Positions 1-8,892 of a stretch of DNA of 64,000 nucleotides are shown piece by piece (the stretch's first letter is position 1; each line of letters begins with the position of its first letter). This DNA is from CAYVHB01 sp964450865 (GTDB taxonomy: Bacteria > Bacillota > Clostridia > Saccharofermentanales > UBA5734), in contig CAYVHB010000002.1 in the NCBI GenBank assembly GCA_964450865.1, positions 1-64,000 on the forward strand, in the 5' to 3' direction. The translations under genes and the position numbers were made by a program. The notes beneath the pieces are model-generated. The model was not told the DNA's origin and did no database searches. It was given only the letters and a program-made list of their open reading frames with translations.

Positions 1-2
1 TG

Positions 3-110
3 CTGGGCAAGGACCGGATCCGCCTGGCCTTGCAGCCTACCGATCGCCGGGTCCGGCTGGAAGAAGCCCCGACCTACCGTCATCTGCAGGCCCAGGGCGG
101 CGCCTCATAG
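3..110 (+). CDS. 3' end of an unidentified upstream gene (partial)
   Basis: An open frame enters from the left edge and stops at TAG 108-110. It encodes about 35 residues beginning LGKDRIRLALQPTD and ending in a polar tail. In many Clostridia recJ and apt precede rel, but this short basic/acidic tail is not enough to identify either. The last 39 bases of the frame reappear, diverged, 84 bp downstream (161-199), so the 3' end of this gene seems to have been duplicated into the spacer. Codon use resembles the neighbouring genes. Confidence 0.35.
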   Translation: MGKDRIRLALQPTDRRVRLEEAPTYRHLQAQGGAS

Positions 111-199
111 CGCCTGGCTTGCACAGCGGCAGCCGACCAGGGCCAGCCATCCAGTCAATCCCGTCATCTGCAGTCCCGGGTCGGCGCTTCATGGCGCCT
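77..199 (+). repeat. 39-bp imperfect direct repeat in front of rel
   Basis: Copies at 77-115 and 161-199 agree at 34 of 39 positions; both start CCGTCATCTGCAG and end GCGCCT. The first copy spans the stop codon of the upstream gene and the second lies in the spacer. The rest of the 111-352 spacer is GC-rich, shows no convincing promoter or terminator, and holds more loosely related CCAGCC/CCAATC words. Confidence 0.75.
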
Positions 200-352
200 T
201 CGAGTCCAGCAGTCGAAAGCAATCCGGCTGCCATCCAATCCAGCTGTCGTCAGATCCAATTCCAATCGGACCCGGCTGCAACCAGCCTGACTGGCAGCCC
301 GTCCGTCAAGCAGACCGTTTCACCGGACATCAGCCCGTGGAGGAGTAACACC

Positions 353-2674
353 ATGAATCATGATTCGGTTAAGGCGATTGATCTGGAAACAGAGCAGGCT
401 TTGCGGCGTGTTGTCTCCCGCTATGAGGCCTATTCAGGCAAGACTGACGGCGACCGGATCGTGGCAGCCTTCAATTATGCGCGGGACGCTCATGAGAGCC
501 AGCGCCGGGCCACCGGCGAACCCTATATCATACACCCGCTGGCGACAGCCGAAATCCTGACCGAGCTCGAAGTTGACTGTGATACCCTGATTGCGGCCCT
601 GCTCCATGACACCATTGAAGATACCGGCAAATCATACGAAGAACTGGCGGCTCTGTTCGGCGAGGATGTGGCCAGCCTCGTTGATGGCGTGACCAAGTTA
701 AGCCGCATCCCCTATTCTTCCAAGGAAGAAATCCAGGCCGAGAATTTCCGCAAGATGTTCCTGGCCATGGCCAAGGATATCCGCGTCGTGCTGATCAAGC
801 TGGCTGACCGCCTGCACAATATGCGGACGATGAAACACATGAACCCGGAAAAACAACTGGAAAAGGCCCGGGAAACGCTGGATATCTATGCTCCGCTGGC
901 TCATCGCCTCGGTATTTACAAAATCAAGTGGGAACTCGAAGATCTTTGCCTTCGTTATATAGACCGCGATGCCTACTACGAACTCGTCGGGGCCATTTCG
1001 CAGAAACGTTCTGAGCGGGAAAGCTATCTCGAGGAGGTTGTCGTCCAGATCCAGAACAAGATCCGCGAGATGGGGATCAAAGCCGAGATTGAGGGCCGGC
1101 CCAAGCATTTCTACAGCATTTATCGCAAGATGAAGACCCAGGACAAGGAGCTTGACCAGATCTTTGACCTGTTTGCGGCCCGGATCATTGTTGATACGGT
1201 TGCCGACTGCTACGCGGTGCTTGGCCTGGTCCATGAACTGTACAAGCCGATGCCGGGCCGTTTTAAAGACTACATTGCCATGCCCAAGCCCAATATGTAC
1301 CAGTCCTTGCATACCACGGTGATCGGGCCCAAGGGTATCCCTTTTGAAGTCCAGATCCGGACCCTGGCCATGCACCGGACGGCTGAATATGGTATCGCCG
1401 CTCACTGGCGCTACAAGGAAAATGCCACCGCGGATGCCGGCAGTGAAAAATTCGAAGGCAAGCTGACCTGGCTGCGCCAGCTGCTGGAATGGCAAAAAGA
1501 CATGCGCGATGCCGGCGAATTCATGGAACAGCTGAGAAACGGCCTGGTCGCCGATGAGGTCTTTGTCTTTACGCCCAAGGGTGAAGTCCGTTCACTGCCA
1601 GCCGGCTCTGTGCCGATTGATTTTGCTTACAATATTCACAGCGGTATCGGCAACCGGATGTATGGCGCCAAGGTCAATGGCCGCATCGTTCCCCTGACCT
1701 ATGAGCTGAAAAATGGTGACATCGTTGAGATCCTGACCTCCGAGAAAGTCCATGGCCCTAGCCGTGACTGGCTCAAGATCGTCAAGAGCACATCAGCCCG
1801 CAACAAGATCAGCCAGTGGTTCAAAAAGGAAATGCGGGAAGAGAATGTGATTCGCGGCAAGGAGATTATTGAACGCGAAATCAAGAAAACCGGCTTTACT
1901 CCGGGCATGCTGCTAAAACCGGAATTTTTTGAGCCGCTGTACCGCCGATATACGCTGGCAACCCTTGACGATATGTATGCCGCGATCGGTTATGGTGGCC
2001 TGTCAGCTGGCAAGATCGTGCCCCGCCTGCGCGATGAATATATCCGCAGCCTGCCGGAAGTAGAACGCCTGCAGCTGGGCTATCGCCTGTCACCCAGCGG
2101 ACAGGTTGTTTACAGCCCGCAAGCCACGCTGCTGGGTGGTGATGAGGCCACTCAGACCCTGTCCCGCTCCGCCAAGGCCCGGCCGCCGGCCCGCTTTGAT
2201 CAGGGCGTCGTTGTCAAAGGGATCGATAATTGCCTGGTCCGGCTTTCCCGCTGCTGCAGCCCGGTGCCCGGTGATCCGATTATCGGCTTTGTGACCCGCG
2301 GTAAAGGCGTGGCGGTCCATCGGACTGATTGCAGCAATATCCGCCACTTGCTGGCAGCGTCCGGCACATCCGGAAACGATGCCGAGAAGGCTTCGCGCCT
2401 GATTGACGTTGCCTGGTCCAAGGAAGATACCAATTCAACCTATCAGGTTGAGCTGAAGATCCTGGCTCACGACCGCCGCCGCCTGCTGGCTGATGTCTCG
2501 GATGCCATTGCCGAAGAGAAAGTCTCGATCCTCTCCGGCAAGCTGACCGCCATGAAGGATGTAACGGCGACGCTGATCATGACCATCGAGGTCAACAGCC
2601 AGGCCCAGTTCGACCGGGTAACGGGACGGATCAAGGCGATCAAGGACATCATCGAGGTCCGCCGGGGCAGCTAA
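353..2674 (+). CDS. rel: Bifunctional (p)ppGpp synthetase/hydrolase, Rel/SpoT family
   Basis: Makes and degrades the stringent-response alarmone (p)ppGpp in the cytosol and normally works with the ribosome. The 773-residue product has the full long-RSH layout: N-terminal HD hydrolase domain with the HDTIED metal-binding motif, a synthetase domain with RFKDYIAMPKPNMYQSLH and FEVQIRT, a TGS domain (DEVFVFTPKGEVRSLPAGS), a helical/zinc-finger segment with RCCSPVPGD and a downstream His-Cys pair, and a C-terminal ACT domain. The RFKD signature and intact HD motif argue for a bifunctional Rel, not a synthetase-only RelA. The frame is open further upstream to 119, but ATG 353 is preceded by GGAGGAG (339-345) and gives the usual family length, so I start there. 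A regulator gene follows about 100 bp downstream on the same strand. Confidence 0.96.
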   Translation: MNHDSVKAIDLETEQALRRVVSRYEAYSGKTDGDRIVAAFNYARDAHESQRRATGEPYIIHPLATAEILTELEVDCDTLIAALLHDTIEDTGKSYEELAALFGEDVASLVDGVTKLSRIPYSSKEEIQAENFRKMFLAMAKDIRVVLIKLADRLHNMRTMKHMNPEKQLEKARETLDIYAPLAHRLGIYKIKWELEDLCLRYIDRDAYYELVGAISQKRSERESYLEEVVVQIQNKIREMGIKAEIEGRPKHFYSIYRKMKTQDKELDQIFDLFAARIIVDTVADCYAVLGLVHELYKPMPGRFKDYIAMPKPNMYQSLHTTVIGPKGIPFEVQIRTLAMHRTAEYGIAAHWRYKENATADAGSEKFEGKLTWLRQLLEWQKDMRDAGEFMEQLRNGLVADEVFVFTPKGEVRSLPAGSVPIDFAYNIHSGIGNRMYGAKVNGRIVPLTYELKNGDIVEILTSEKVHGPSRDWLKIVKSTSARNKISQWFKKEMREENVIRGKEIIEREIKKTGFTPGMLLKPEFFEPLYRRYTLATLDDMYAAIGYGGLSAGKIVPRLRDEYIRSLPEVERLQLGYRLSPSGQVVYSPQATLLGGDEATQTLSRSAKARPPARFDQGVVVKGIDNCLVRLSRCCSPVPGDPIIGFVTRGKGVAVHRTDCSNIRHLLAASGTSGNDAEKASRLIDVAWSKEDTNSTYQVELKILAHDRRRLLADVSDAIAEEKVSILSGKLTAMKDVTATLIMTIEVNSQAQFDRVTGRIKAIKDIIEVRRGS

Positions 2675-2775
2675 GTGGTTTATTTTGCCCGGCCGCCGCG
2701 CCTGCGCCCGGTTGCATTTTCAGTTGATAACCTCGCTGATACCCCCTTGTCTATTACACCGACAGGTAACTAATC

Positions 2776-4212
2776 ATGGATATTCTCATTCACGAACCGC
2801 TCCGTCAGCTCCATTTGCCGCTGGCCGCGCAGGCTGCCGAGGCCTACAGCGTGGCCTGTGCGGTTCCCTGTCGTGTTATTGATGCCCTGGGCGAGACGAT
2901 CTGCCGCTTTCCGGCAGACGCCGCTTCATTGGCCGTCTGTGACCTGGCGGCCAGCGTCATGCCGGGTGCTGACCAGGCAGGCGCCGCTTCGTATTCTGCA
3001 TCCAGGACCGCGAACGCGACCGGAGCCGCACTTGTAGCAGAGCCTGCATCTGCGCACTTACCTGAGACTGCCGGCCCAAGCTGTCAGGTTTGTGAAAACG
3101 CGCATTTGTTAGGCTGCTACCAGGCTGAACGGTTGGGCGGCCGGCATATTTTTTTCTGTCCCCTTGGCCTGACCCACTGGATTTCGCCGATTTTATATCA
3201 GGGACGGGTTGTCGGGGCCCTCTTGGGCGGTCCGGTTAACATGGTGGATCCGGAAGACCTGCTGCTCGAAGAAACAGCGCGCAAGAATGGCATCCATCCC
3301 GATTTTATTGTGGACCTCGGCCGCCAGATGCAAAAGGTTATCCGGCGCAGTACCAGCCAGGTTCACAGCTTGAGTGAAATGCTCTACCGGGTAGCCGGTT
3401 CATTGTCTGATGAATCCTTTACCGTACTTGAAGCAGACTACAGGGCCGGTGCTTTCAAGTCCCAATTGTGGGAACAGATCCATTTTCTCAAAACCTATTC
3501 ATATGCCAACGACTCTGTCCTGGCTTATCCGATCGAGAAAGAGCAGCAATTGCTGGCCCGCATTGAAAATGGTGACAAAGCCGGCTCGCAGCAAATTCTC
3601 AATGAAATCCTGGGCCACGTTTTCTTTTCCAGCAGCGGCAATCCGCAGATCATGCAGGCTCGCGTTGTGGAGCTGGTTGTCCTGCTATCCCGGGCTGCAA
3701 TCCGGGGCGGTGCTGACCCAGAGCAGATATTTGGCTTGAATGACACCTACCTGAATAAAATCAGCTCATTTCGCAGTATCGATGAAATCGCTTACTGGCT
3801 GTCAGGTATCCTGGCCCGCTTTACCGACCATGTTTTCTGTCTCAGTCATATCAAGCACACCGACGTCATCTATCGGACGGTCCATTTTGTGCGCAAGAAC
3901 TACATGAAAAAAATCACCCTGGAAGAAACGGCGGCCCTGGTTTTTCTCAGTCCGGCTTATTTCAGCCGCATTTTCAAAGAAGAAATGAACCTGAATTTTA
4001 ACGTTTATGTCAACCAGGTCCGCGTCGAGGCCGCCAGGAAATTGCTGATCAACGAGGATATCGGCCTGGCGGACGTGGCAACCCGGTCCGGCTTTGATAC
4101 CCAGAGTTATTTTTCCAAGGTTTTTAAGCGGATGGCCGGTGTCACGCCCGGTCAATATCGCGAATCCCGCGGCAAGCTGGCCCAGCAAAAGCCGGCCGAC
4201 TCATCCATGTGA
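2776..4212 (+). CDS. AraC-family regulator with PocR sensory domain
   Basis: A 478-residue transcription factor. Residues about 95-210 look like a PocR domain: cysteines at 103, 106, 114 and 128 surround HIFFCPLGLTHWISPI, followed by GRVVGALLGGP. In PocR-family proteins this domain senses a small ligand such as 1,2-propanediol or another alcohol/hydrocarbon. The C-terminal ~100 residues form an AraC/XylS double helix-turn-helix (ITLEETAALVFLSPAYFSRIF, then IGLADVATRSGFDTQSYFSKVFKR). An Ala/Gly-rich segment (about 62-92) interrupts the N-terminal part and looks like a lineage-specific linker. The ribosome site is weak (AGGT 2764-2767). No metabolic target gene is adjacent, so the inducer and regulon are unknown. 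It is convergent with rnj and they share a hairpin terminator. Confidence 0.85.
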   Translation: MDILIHEPLRQLHLPLAAQAAEAYSVACAVPCRVIDALGETICRFPADAASLAVCDLAASVMPGADQAGAASYSASRTANATGAALVAEPASAHLPETAGPSCQVCENAHLLGCYQAERLGGRHIFFCPLGLTHWISPILYQGRVVGALLGGPVNMVDPEDLLLEETARKNGIHPDFIVDLGRQMQKVIRRSTSQVHSLSEMLYRVAGSLSDESFTVLEADYRAGAFKSQLWEQIHFLKTYSYANDSVLAYPIEKEQQLLARIENGDKAGSQQILNEILGHVFFSSSGNPQIMQARVVELVVLLSRAAIRGGADPEQIFGLNDTYLNKISSFRSIDEIAYWLSGILARFTDHVFCLSHIKHTDVIYRTVHFVRKNYMKKITLEETAALVFLSPAYFSRIFKEEMNLNFNVYVNQVRVEAARKLLINEDIGLADVATRSGFDTQSYFSKVFKRMAGVTPGQYRESRGKLAQQKPADSSM

Positions 4213-4215
4213 AAG

Positions 4216-4257
4216 ACAAAAAGGCCAGCTGCTTCATCCCTGAAGCCAGCTGGCCTT
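4216..4257. terminator. Hairpin terminator between the PocR regulator and rnj
   Basis: AAGGCCAGCTG (4221-) pairs with CCAGCTGGCCTT (-4257); after a one-base bulge the stem extends through CTTCA/TGAAG to a short loop. On the minus strand the stem is followed directly by a T-run (the A5 at 4216-4220), which makes a classical intrinsic terminator for rnj. The plus-strand gene ends just upstream and probably uses the same hairpin. Confidence 0.8.
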
Positions 4258-4335
4258 AACAGTATAGTATGGCAAGGGCGATATCCCGGACGGCGCCGGG
4301 TCGGCTTGCGGGCAAGTCAGGTCACTCTGTCCCGA

Positions 4336-6705
4336 CTAGATCTCCAGAACTGAGATCAGGATGACCGGACGGCGCCGGGTCCGTTCAAATAGCAAATCAC
4401 GAAGCTGGTCGTGCAGCTGGCCGCTCCGGATGACAGCCGCCAGCGGCTTGTTGGCCTGGGTCGTCTTACGGGCAAAGGACTGGATCTTTTTCTGGCACTC
4501 CTGGATGACCCGCTCACTTTCACTTTCATAAATGAACCCCCGGGCCTGGATATCAGGCTGGCCGAGCAGCTCGCCCGTCTGCCGGCTGATACCGATAAAC
4601 AGCGTGACAACACCATCGTCAGCCAGCAGGCGCCGTTCACGCAGGACCAGGTTGTCGATATCGCCGACACTGGTGCCGTCGATCAGCACGCCGGAAGCGG
4701 CGGTGAATCCGCTGATCCGGGCCTCGTCATCATGCACCGCGTATTCAAAGATGTCACCATTATTGAGCAGGAATATATTCTCCCAGTCTGTACCCAGCTG
4801 CCGGGCCAGCTCGGCATGCCGGTAGAGGTGGCGATACTCGCCATGCGCCGGGATGAAGTAGCGGGGCCGGACCAGGTTGTGCAGCAGCTTGAGCTCTTCC
4901 TGATAGGCGTGGCCGGACACATGGATTTCCGACAAAGACTCATAAATGACGCGGGCGCCGCGCTTGTACAGCTCATTGATGACCCGGTAAACCGACTTCT
5001 CATTGCCAGGAATGGCGCTTGAAGACAGAATAACCGTGTCTCCGGGCACAATCTCCACGGAACGGTGTTCGGAAAAGGCCATCCGGGTCAGCGCCGACAT
5101 GGGTTCGCCCTGGCTGCCGGTCGTGATCAGCACCAGCCGGTCGGCATCATACCGGTCTATCTGGTTGACATCGATCAGGGTATCCGGCTGCATGGCGATA
5201 TACCCCAGGGCATTGGCAGCATTAAATACATTGAGCATGCTGCGTCCGATCAGCGCGACCTTGCGGCCGTATTGCTCGGCAGCCGTGAAAACCTGCTGGA
5301 CGCGTGAAACATTGGAAGAGAATGTCGTGACGAAGATCCGGCCGCTGGCTTTGCCAAAAAGCTCGGCAAATGTTTCACCAACCTTGCTCTCGGAAGGCGT
5401 ATAGCCCTTGCGTTCGATATTGGTGCTTTCGCAGACCATCAGCAGGACACCTTCGTCACCGATCGCCCCGATACGGGCCAGATCCATCGGCCCGCCGTTG
5501 ATCGGTGTGTGGTCGACCTTGAAATCGCCTGAATGATAGATAATACCGGCCGGGGTACGGATCGCCAGGGCATTGGCATCGGCAATACTGTGGTTGACAT
5601 GGATAAACTCGACGGAAAAGGCGCCCACAGTGACTACGTCACCGTCCCGGACCGGGATCAGGCTGACGTTGGCAGCCCCGGTTCCCCGGTCGTCCAGTTT
5701 GCCACGCACCAGTTCAATGGACAGCCGGTTGCCATAAACGGGCGTCTGGAACTCCTTGCAGAACCAGGGCAGCGCACCAATATGATCCTCATGGCCATGA
5801 GTCAGGAAAACAGCCCGCAATTTGTGCAGATTCTGCTGGATATAGGAGAAATCCGGAATGACAACATCAATGCCGGGCATATCCTCGTCGGGAAATGCGA
5901 TGCCGCAATCGACAATGATCAGATCATCTCCGTATTCATAAACGGTCATGTTCTTGCCGATTTCGCGCATGCCACCCAGGGGAATGACGCGCAGGCGGGC
6001 CTCGCCGGCCGGGGTTTGCCGTCCGGCTGCCGGCTGCCGTCCGCGCTGCGGCGACTGGACTGCCGATAGCTGTTCCGGGCTGGCTGAACGGCTGGCGGGC
6101 GCCTGATAGTCCCGCTGCCGGTCACCGCCGCGTGCCGGCGGTTGAGAACTGCGCGAAGTACGGCCGGAATCATTCCGCGGCCTCGCCCCGGCGCCGGTGC
6201 TGGCGCGAGGCGGTCTGCCGGCGGTTTCCTGGCCGTCCCTGGCGGTCTGCCGGCTGCCTGCTTCCCGTCGTGCCTTCGCCGGACCGCCGGGACTTGCCGG
6301 ATTCTCCTTGCGGCGCGACAAGCTGCCTGCCGTTCGTCCGCCGGTACCGGCCTGATCGCCGGCAGCAGACTGGCCTGTGGCCTGGCTGGCAGTCGCGGCG
6401 GGTTTGCGGGTGATGCGCCTGCTGGCTGCCTGGGGGGGAACCGCGGCGGTGGATTTTTTAGTTTTCCGGGTGCCGCTGGTACTGTCAGCCTGGCGGCTGC
6501 CTTGACGCACCTCGCCAGGCTGGCCGGCTGAAGCGGGCACCGCTTTCGCCCGGTTCGCCTCGCGCCCGGAATCTGGATAATTGGCCGGTGTTTCCCCGGA
6601 TGATCCGGTCGCGTTGCTGCCGGATTCGTTTGCACTATAGGAAACAGAACCGGACTGGCGACGGGTTGCCGGCCGGCTGGAATGACGGGTGGGATTTTCT
6701 GGCAT
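4336..6705 (-). CDS. rnj: Ribonuclease J with long disordered N-terminal extension
   Basis: Metallo-beta-lactamase/beta-CASP ribonuclease with 5'-3' exo- and endonuclease activity in mRNA decay and rRNA processing. The conserved core starts near residue 237 (RLRVIPLGGMREIGKNM) and has the metal motif HGHEDH at 303-308, the later SGHAYQEELK beta-CASP segment, and the C-terminal domain with RPVILISVLEI at the very end. At 789 residues it is about 230 longer than typical RNase J1/J2; the excess is an Arg/Gly/Ser/Gln/Pro/Ala-rich, basic, presumably disordered N-terminus that may bind RNA or partners. The start ATG 6703-6705 is preceded by AGGAGGT (minus strand, 6715-6721), a strong site that supports translation of the extension. 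It ends at a good intrinsic terminator (4216-4257). Confidence 0.95.
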   Translation of the reverse strand: MPENPTRHSSRPATRRQSGSVSYSANESGSNATGSSGETPANYPDSGREANRAKAVPASAGQPGEVRQGSRQADSTSGTRKTKKSTAAVPPQAASRRITRKPAATASQATGQSAAGDQAGTGGRTAGSLSRRKENPASPGGPAKARREAGSRQTARDGQETAGRPPRASTGAGARPRNDSGRTSRSSQPPARGGDRQRDYQAPASRSASPEQLSAVQSPQRGRQPAAGRQTPAGEARLRVIPLGGMREIGKNMTVYEYGDDLIIVDCGIAFPDEDMPGIDVVIPDFSYIQQNLHKLRAVFLTHGHEDHIGALPWFCKEFQTPVYGNRLSIELVRGKLDDRGTGAANVSLIPVRDGDVVTVGAFSVEFIHVNHSIADANALAIRTPAGIIYHSGDFKVDHTPINGGPMDLARIGAIGDEGVLLMVCESTNIERKGYTPSESKVGETFAELFGKASGRIFVTTFSSNVSRVQQVFTAAEQYGRKVALIGRSMLNVFNAANALGYIAMQPDTLIDVNQIDRYDADRLVLITTGSQGEPMSALTRMAFSEHRSVEIVPGDTVILSSSAIPGNEKSVYRVINELYKRGARVIYESLSEIHVSGHAYQEELKLLHNLVRPRYFIPAHGEYRHLYRHAELARQLGTDWENIFLLNNGDIFEYAVHDDEARISGFTAASGVLIDGTSVGDIDNLVLRERRLLADDGVVTLFIGISRQTGELLGQPDIQARGFIYESESERVIQECQKKIQSFARKTTQANKPLAAVIRSGQLHDQLRDLLFERTRRRPVILISVLEI

Positions 6706-6808
6706 GAATGAGATACCTCCTGAATTGACAATTTTAGTCTGACTTAATCATACCATGATCAAACTCAGAATGATATGGCCGATCTGTTGACAAATGCTCA
6801 GAATATGC

Positions 6809-6837
6809 TTGCAACTGCAGTCTTGAAGTGATAGAAT
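6809..6837 (+). promoter_or_regulatory. Promoter candidate for rpsT
   Basis: TTGCAA (6809-6814), a 17-nt spacer and TAGAAT (6832-6837) lie about 55 bp before the rpsT start. The leader is short. A TTGACA at 6787-6792 lacks a correctly spaced -10. Confidence 0.55.
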
Positions 6838-6892
6838 ACATCAGTGCGAAAAATAACTGCGTACTATACGCCTGCACAGGAGGTGAAAATAC

Positions 6893-7153
6893 ATGCCGAA
6901 TATCAAGTCAGCCATCAAGCGGGTCTCCGTCACCGCCCGGAAAACAGCTGTCAACAAGATCAAGAAAAGCGAGATCCGCACAGCGGTCAAGCGGACCAAT
7001 GCTGCCCTGGCTTCTTCTGTGGAGGGCGCTGGCGATCTGGTCAGACAGACCCAGGCTAAGCTGGACAAGGCTGCTGCCAAGGGCTACCTGCACAAAAATA
7101 CTGTTGCCCGCAAGAAGTCCCGTCTGGCCAGGCTGTTGAACAAGGCCCAGTAA
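6893..7153 (+). CDS. rpsT: 30S ribosomal protein S20
   Basis: An 86-residue, strongly basic protein (MPNIKSAIKR start, GYLHKNTVARKKSRLARL near the C-terminus) that binds 16S rRNA early in small-subunit assembly. Length and motifs match bacterial S20 throughout. ATG 6893 follows AGGAGGTG at good spacing. The gene is a single-gene unit with its own promoter candidate (6809-6837) and intrinsic terminator (7183-7217), lying divergently from rnj. Confidence 0.97.
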   Translation: MPNIKSAIKRVSVTARKTAVNKIKKSEIRTAVKRTNAALASSVEGAGDLVRQTQAKLDKAAAKGYLHKNTVARKKSRLARLLNKAQ

Positions 7154-7182
7154 TCTGCAGTCAATGACCCCGGATCAAAAAT

Positions 7183-7217
7183 AAGCTATCCGCCTGGAAT
7201 GGACGGGTAGCTTTTTT
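7183..7217 (+). terminator. Intrinsic terminator of rpsT
   Basis: AAGCTATCCG pairs with CGGGTAGCTT (one G-U pair) and is followed by six T residues (7212-7217), 30 bp after the rpsT stop. Confidence 0.88.
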
Positions 7218-7456
7218 CATGGACAATCTGTTGTATGCATCGACATCGTCAATCGGTTGCCTGCACCGGCATACGCCAGATTGTTCCGTTCGCAGATCAC
7301 GAATCAGCCAGACAGAGCCGGCCCCGGGGACCGGCTCTGGTGTACGATACAGAGGTTTTGCCGAATGGATTAACATCGGCCCCGGGAAGGGCTCCGTTGT
7401 GCATCAGGTTATTTACGACCCCGATTCAGGCCGGCCCCGGAGAACCGGCCAGCCAC
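7218..7456. other. Gene-free convergent spacer with GC-rich hairpins
   Basis: No coding region is supported between the rpsT terminator and the tyrS stop. Two clean inverted repeats are present: AGAGCCGG/CCGGCTCT at 7314-7338 (9-nt loop) and GGCCGG/CCGGCC at 7429-7450. Neither is followed by a T-run on either strand, so they are not classical terminators. The second sits 7 bp beyond the tyrS stop and could stabilise the tyrS mRNA 3' end. Confidence 0.5.
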
Positions 7457-8707
7457 TCAATTCTCCAGAACCAGGCGATGATAAACCTTCTTGCCCTTGC
7501 GCAGGATCGCCTCACCACTGGCCAGATCGCTTTTTGTCAGAAGGCGGGCCGGGTCGGTGACCGGCTGGTCATCCAGGTAAATCCCGCCCTGGATCATCAG
7601 CCGCCTTCCCTCGGCCTTGGAAGGGATCAGACGGGCCTGGAGGAGAACATCAATCAGGGTCAGTCCACCGGCAATGGCTGCTGCTGGCAGGACGGTAGTC
7701 GTCATCTGGTCCGAACGGCCACCCTTTTCGAACAGGTCCTCGGCTTGCTGGCGGGCCTGGTCGGCAACGGCTGTCCCGTGCACGATGGCTGTCACCTCAT
7801 AAGCCAGCCGTTTCTTGGCCTCATTGATCGCGGCATCCGTCAGCCGGCTATAGGCTTCGATTTCCGCCATGGGCAGGAAGGTCAGCAGTTTGAGACAATT
7901 GATGACATCTGCATCATCGACATTGCGCCAATACTGGTAGAAATCATAGGGCGGCGTCTTGAGCGGATCAAGCCAGACAGCACCGCGGGCTGTCTTGCCC
8001 ATCTTGATGCCGGCACTGGTGGTCAGCAGGCGGAAGGTCATGCCAAAGGCTGGCCGCTGGTCCTTGCGCCGGATCAGTTCTACGCCTGCCAGGATATTTG
8101 ACCACTGGTCATCGCCACCAAGCTGCATCTGGCAATCATATTGCCGGCTGAGCATCAGGAAGTCATAGGCCTGCATCAGCATATAGTTGAATTCGAGGAA
8201 GGTCAGGCCCTGCTCCATACGCTGGCGGTAACAGTCGGCTGTCAGCATCCGGTTGACCGAAAAATGCGGGCCGATATCACGGAGAAACTCGACATAATTC
8301 AGGGCCAGCAGCCAGTCGGCATTATTGACCATCAAGGCCTGGCCCGGCGTAAAATCGATCAGGATTTTCATCTGGTCACGGAAGCGGCTGCCATTATGGG
8401 CAATCGTCTGCACCGTCAGCAGCTGGCGCAGGTCGCTGCGCCCGGACGGATCGCCAATCATCGCTGTGCCGCCGCCAATCAGGGCGATCGGCCGATGACC
8501 AGCCCGCTGCATATGGGCCATCACCATCATCTGGACAAAATGACCGACATGCAGACTGTCCGCTGTCGGATCAAAGCCGATATAGAAGGTGACACCAGGC
8601 CTGGCCAGAAGCTCGCGGACCTCCGGCTCATGGGTGACCTGAGCCAGATAACCGCGTTCTTGCAGTACATCATATACATTCTTGATATCAGTTTGGGTGT
8701 CGGACAC
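7457..8707 (-). CDS. tyrS: Tyrosyl-tRNA synthetase
   Basis: Class I aminoacyl-tRNA synthetase that charges tRNA-Tyr with tyrosine. The 416-residue product carries the HIGH-type motif as HVGH in FDPTADSLHVGHF, the tyrosine-binding region QLGGDDQWSNI, a KMSKS-type loop as KMGKT, and a C-terminal S4 RNA-binding domain (ARLIPSKAEGRRLMIQGGIYLDD). The start is GTG 8705-8707; the preceding AAAGG is about a dozen bases away, so initiation may be modest. Firmicute tyrS genes often have a T-box leader; I looked for the conserved antiterminator sequence upstream on the minus strand and did not find it. Confidence 0.96.
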   Translation of the reverse strand: MSDTQTDIKNVYDVLQERGYLAQVTHEPEVRELLARPGVTFYIGFDPTADSLHVGHFVQMMVMAHMQRAGHRPIALIGGGTAMIGDPSGRSDLRQLLTVQTIAHNGSRFRDQMKILIDFTPGQALMVNNADWLLALNYVEFLRDIGPHFSVNRMLTADCYRQRMEQGLTFLEFNYMLMQAYDFLMLSRQYDCQMQLGGDDQWSNILAGVELIRRKDQRPAFGMTFRLLTTSAGIKMGKTARGAVWLDPLKTPPYDFYQYWRNVDDADVINCLKLLTFLPMAEIEAYSRLTDAAINEAKKRLAYEVTAIVHGTAVADQARQQAEDLFEKGGRSDQMTTTVLPAAAIAGGLTLIDVLLQARLIPSKAEGRRLMIQGGIYLDDQPVTDPARLLTKSDLASGEAILRKGKKVYHRLVLEN

Positions 8708-8847
8708 GAGCTTTCACTGCCTTTCTTTAAATCCTGATCCCGGACTGTCTCCAAACAGGGCCGGGCCCGCTGTTTTCCGCATATGAGGCGATAACGCATG
8801 GGCATGAGCAGAATGACCTGCCAATAGGGCGATCGCTTATGAGCATA

Positions 8848-8872
8848 GAACCGTATAACCTGGGCACGGTTC
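8848..8872. repeat. Small hairpin between tmcAL and tyrS
   Basis: GAACCGT (8848-8854) and ACGGTTC (8866-8872) form a 7-bp inverted repeat with an 11-nt loop just beyond the tmcAL stop. There is no T-run on either strand. It may be a 3'-end stabiliser or part of the tyrS leader. Confidence 0.35.
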
Positions 8873-8892
8873 CGGGTAATCGTTTGTGTATT

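Noticed and set aside
5946..6731. 261-codon frame overlapping the RNase J N-terminal extension
   Set aside because: It is an out-of-frame reading of the same low-complexity DNA. The RNase J frame has the AGGAGGT site and continues into the catalytic core.
8527..8805. 92-codon frame overlapping the tyrS start
   Set aside because: Out-of-frame with tyrS, no ribosome site and no recognisable product.
8708..8892. T-box riboswitch upstream of tyrS
   Set aside because: Only a 7-bp hairpin is present; the conserved antiterminator sequence and a terminator before the start codon were not found.
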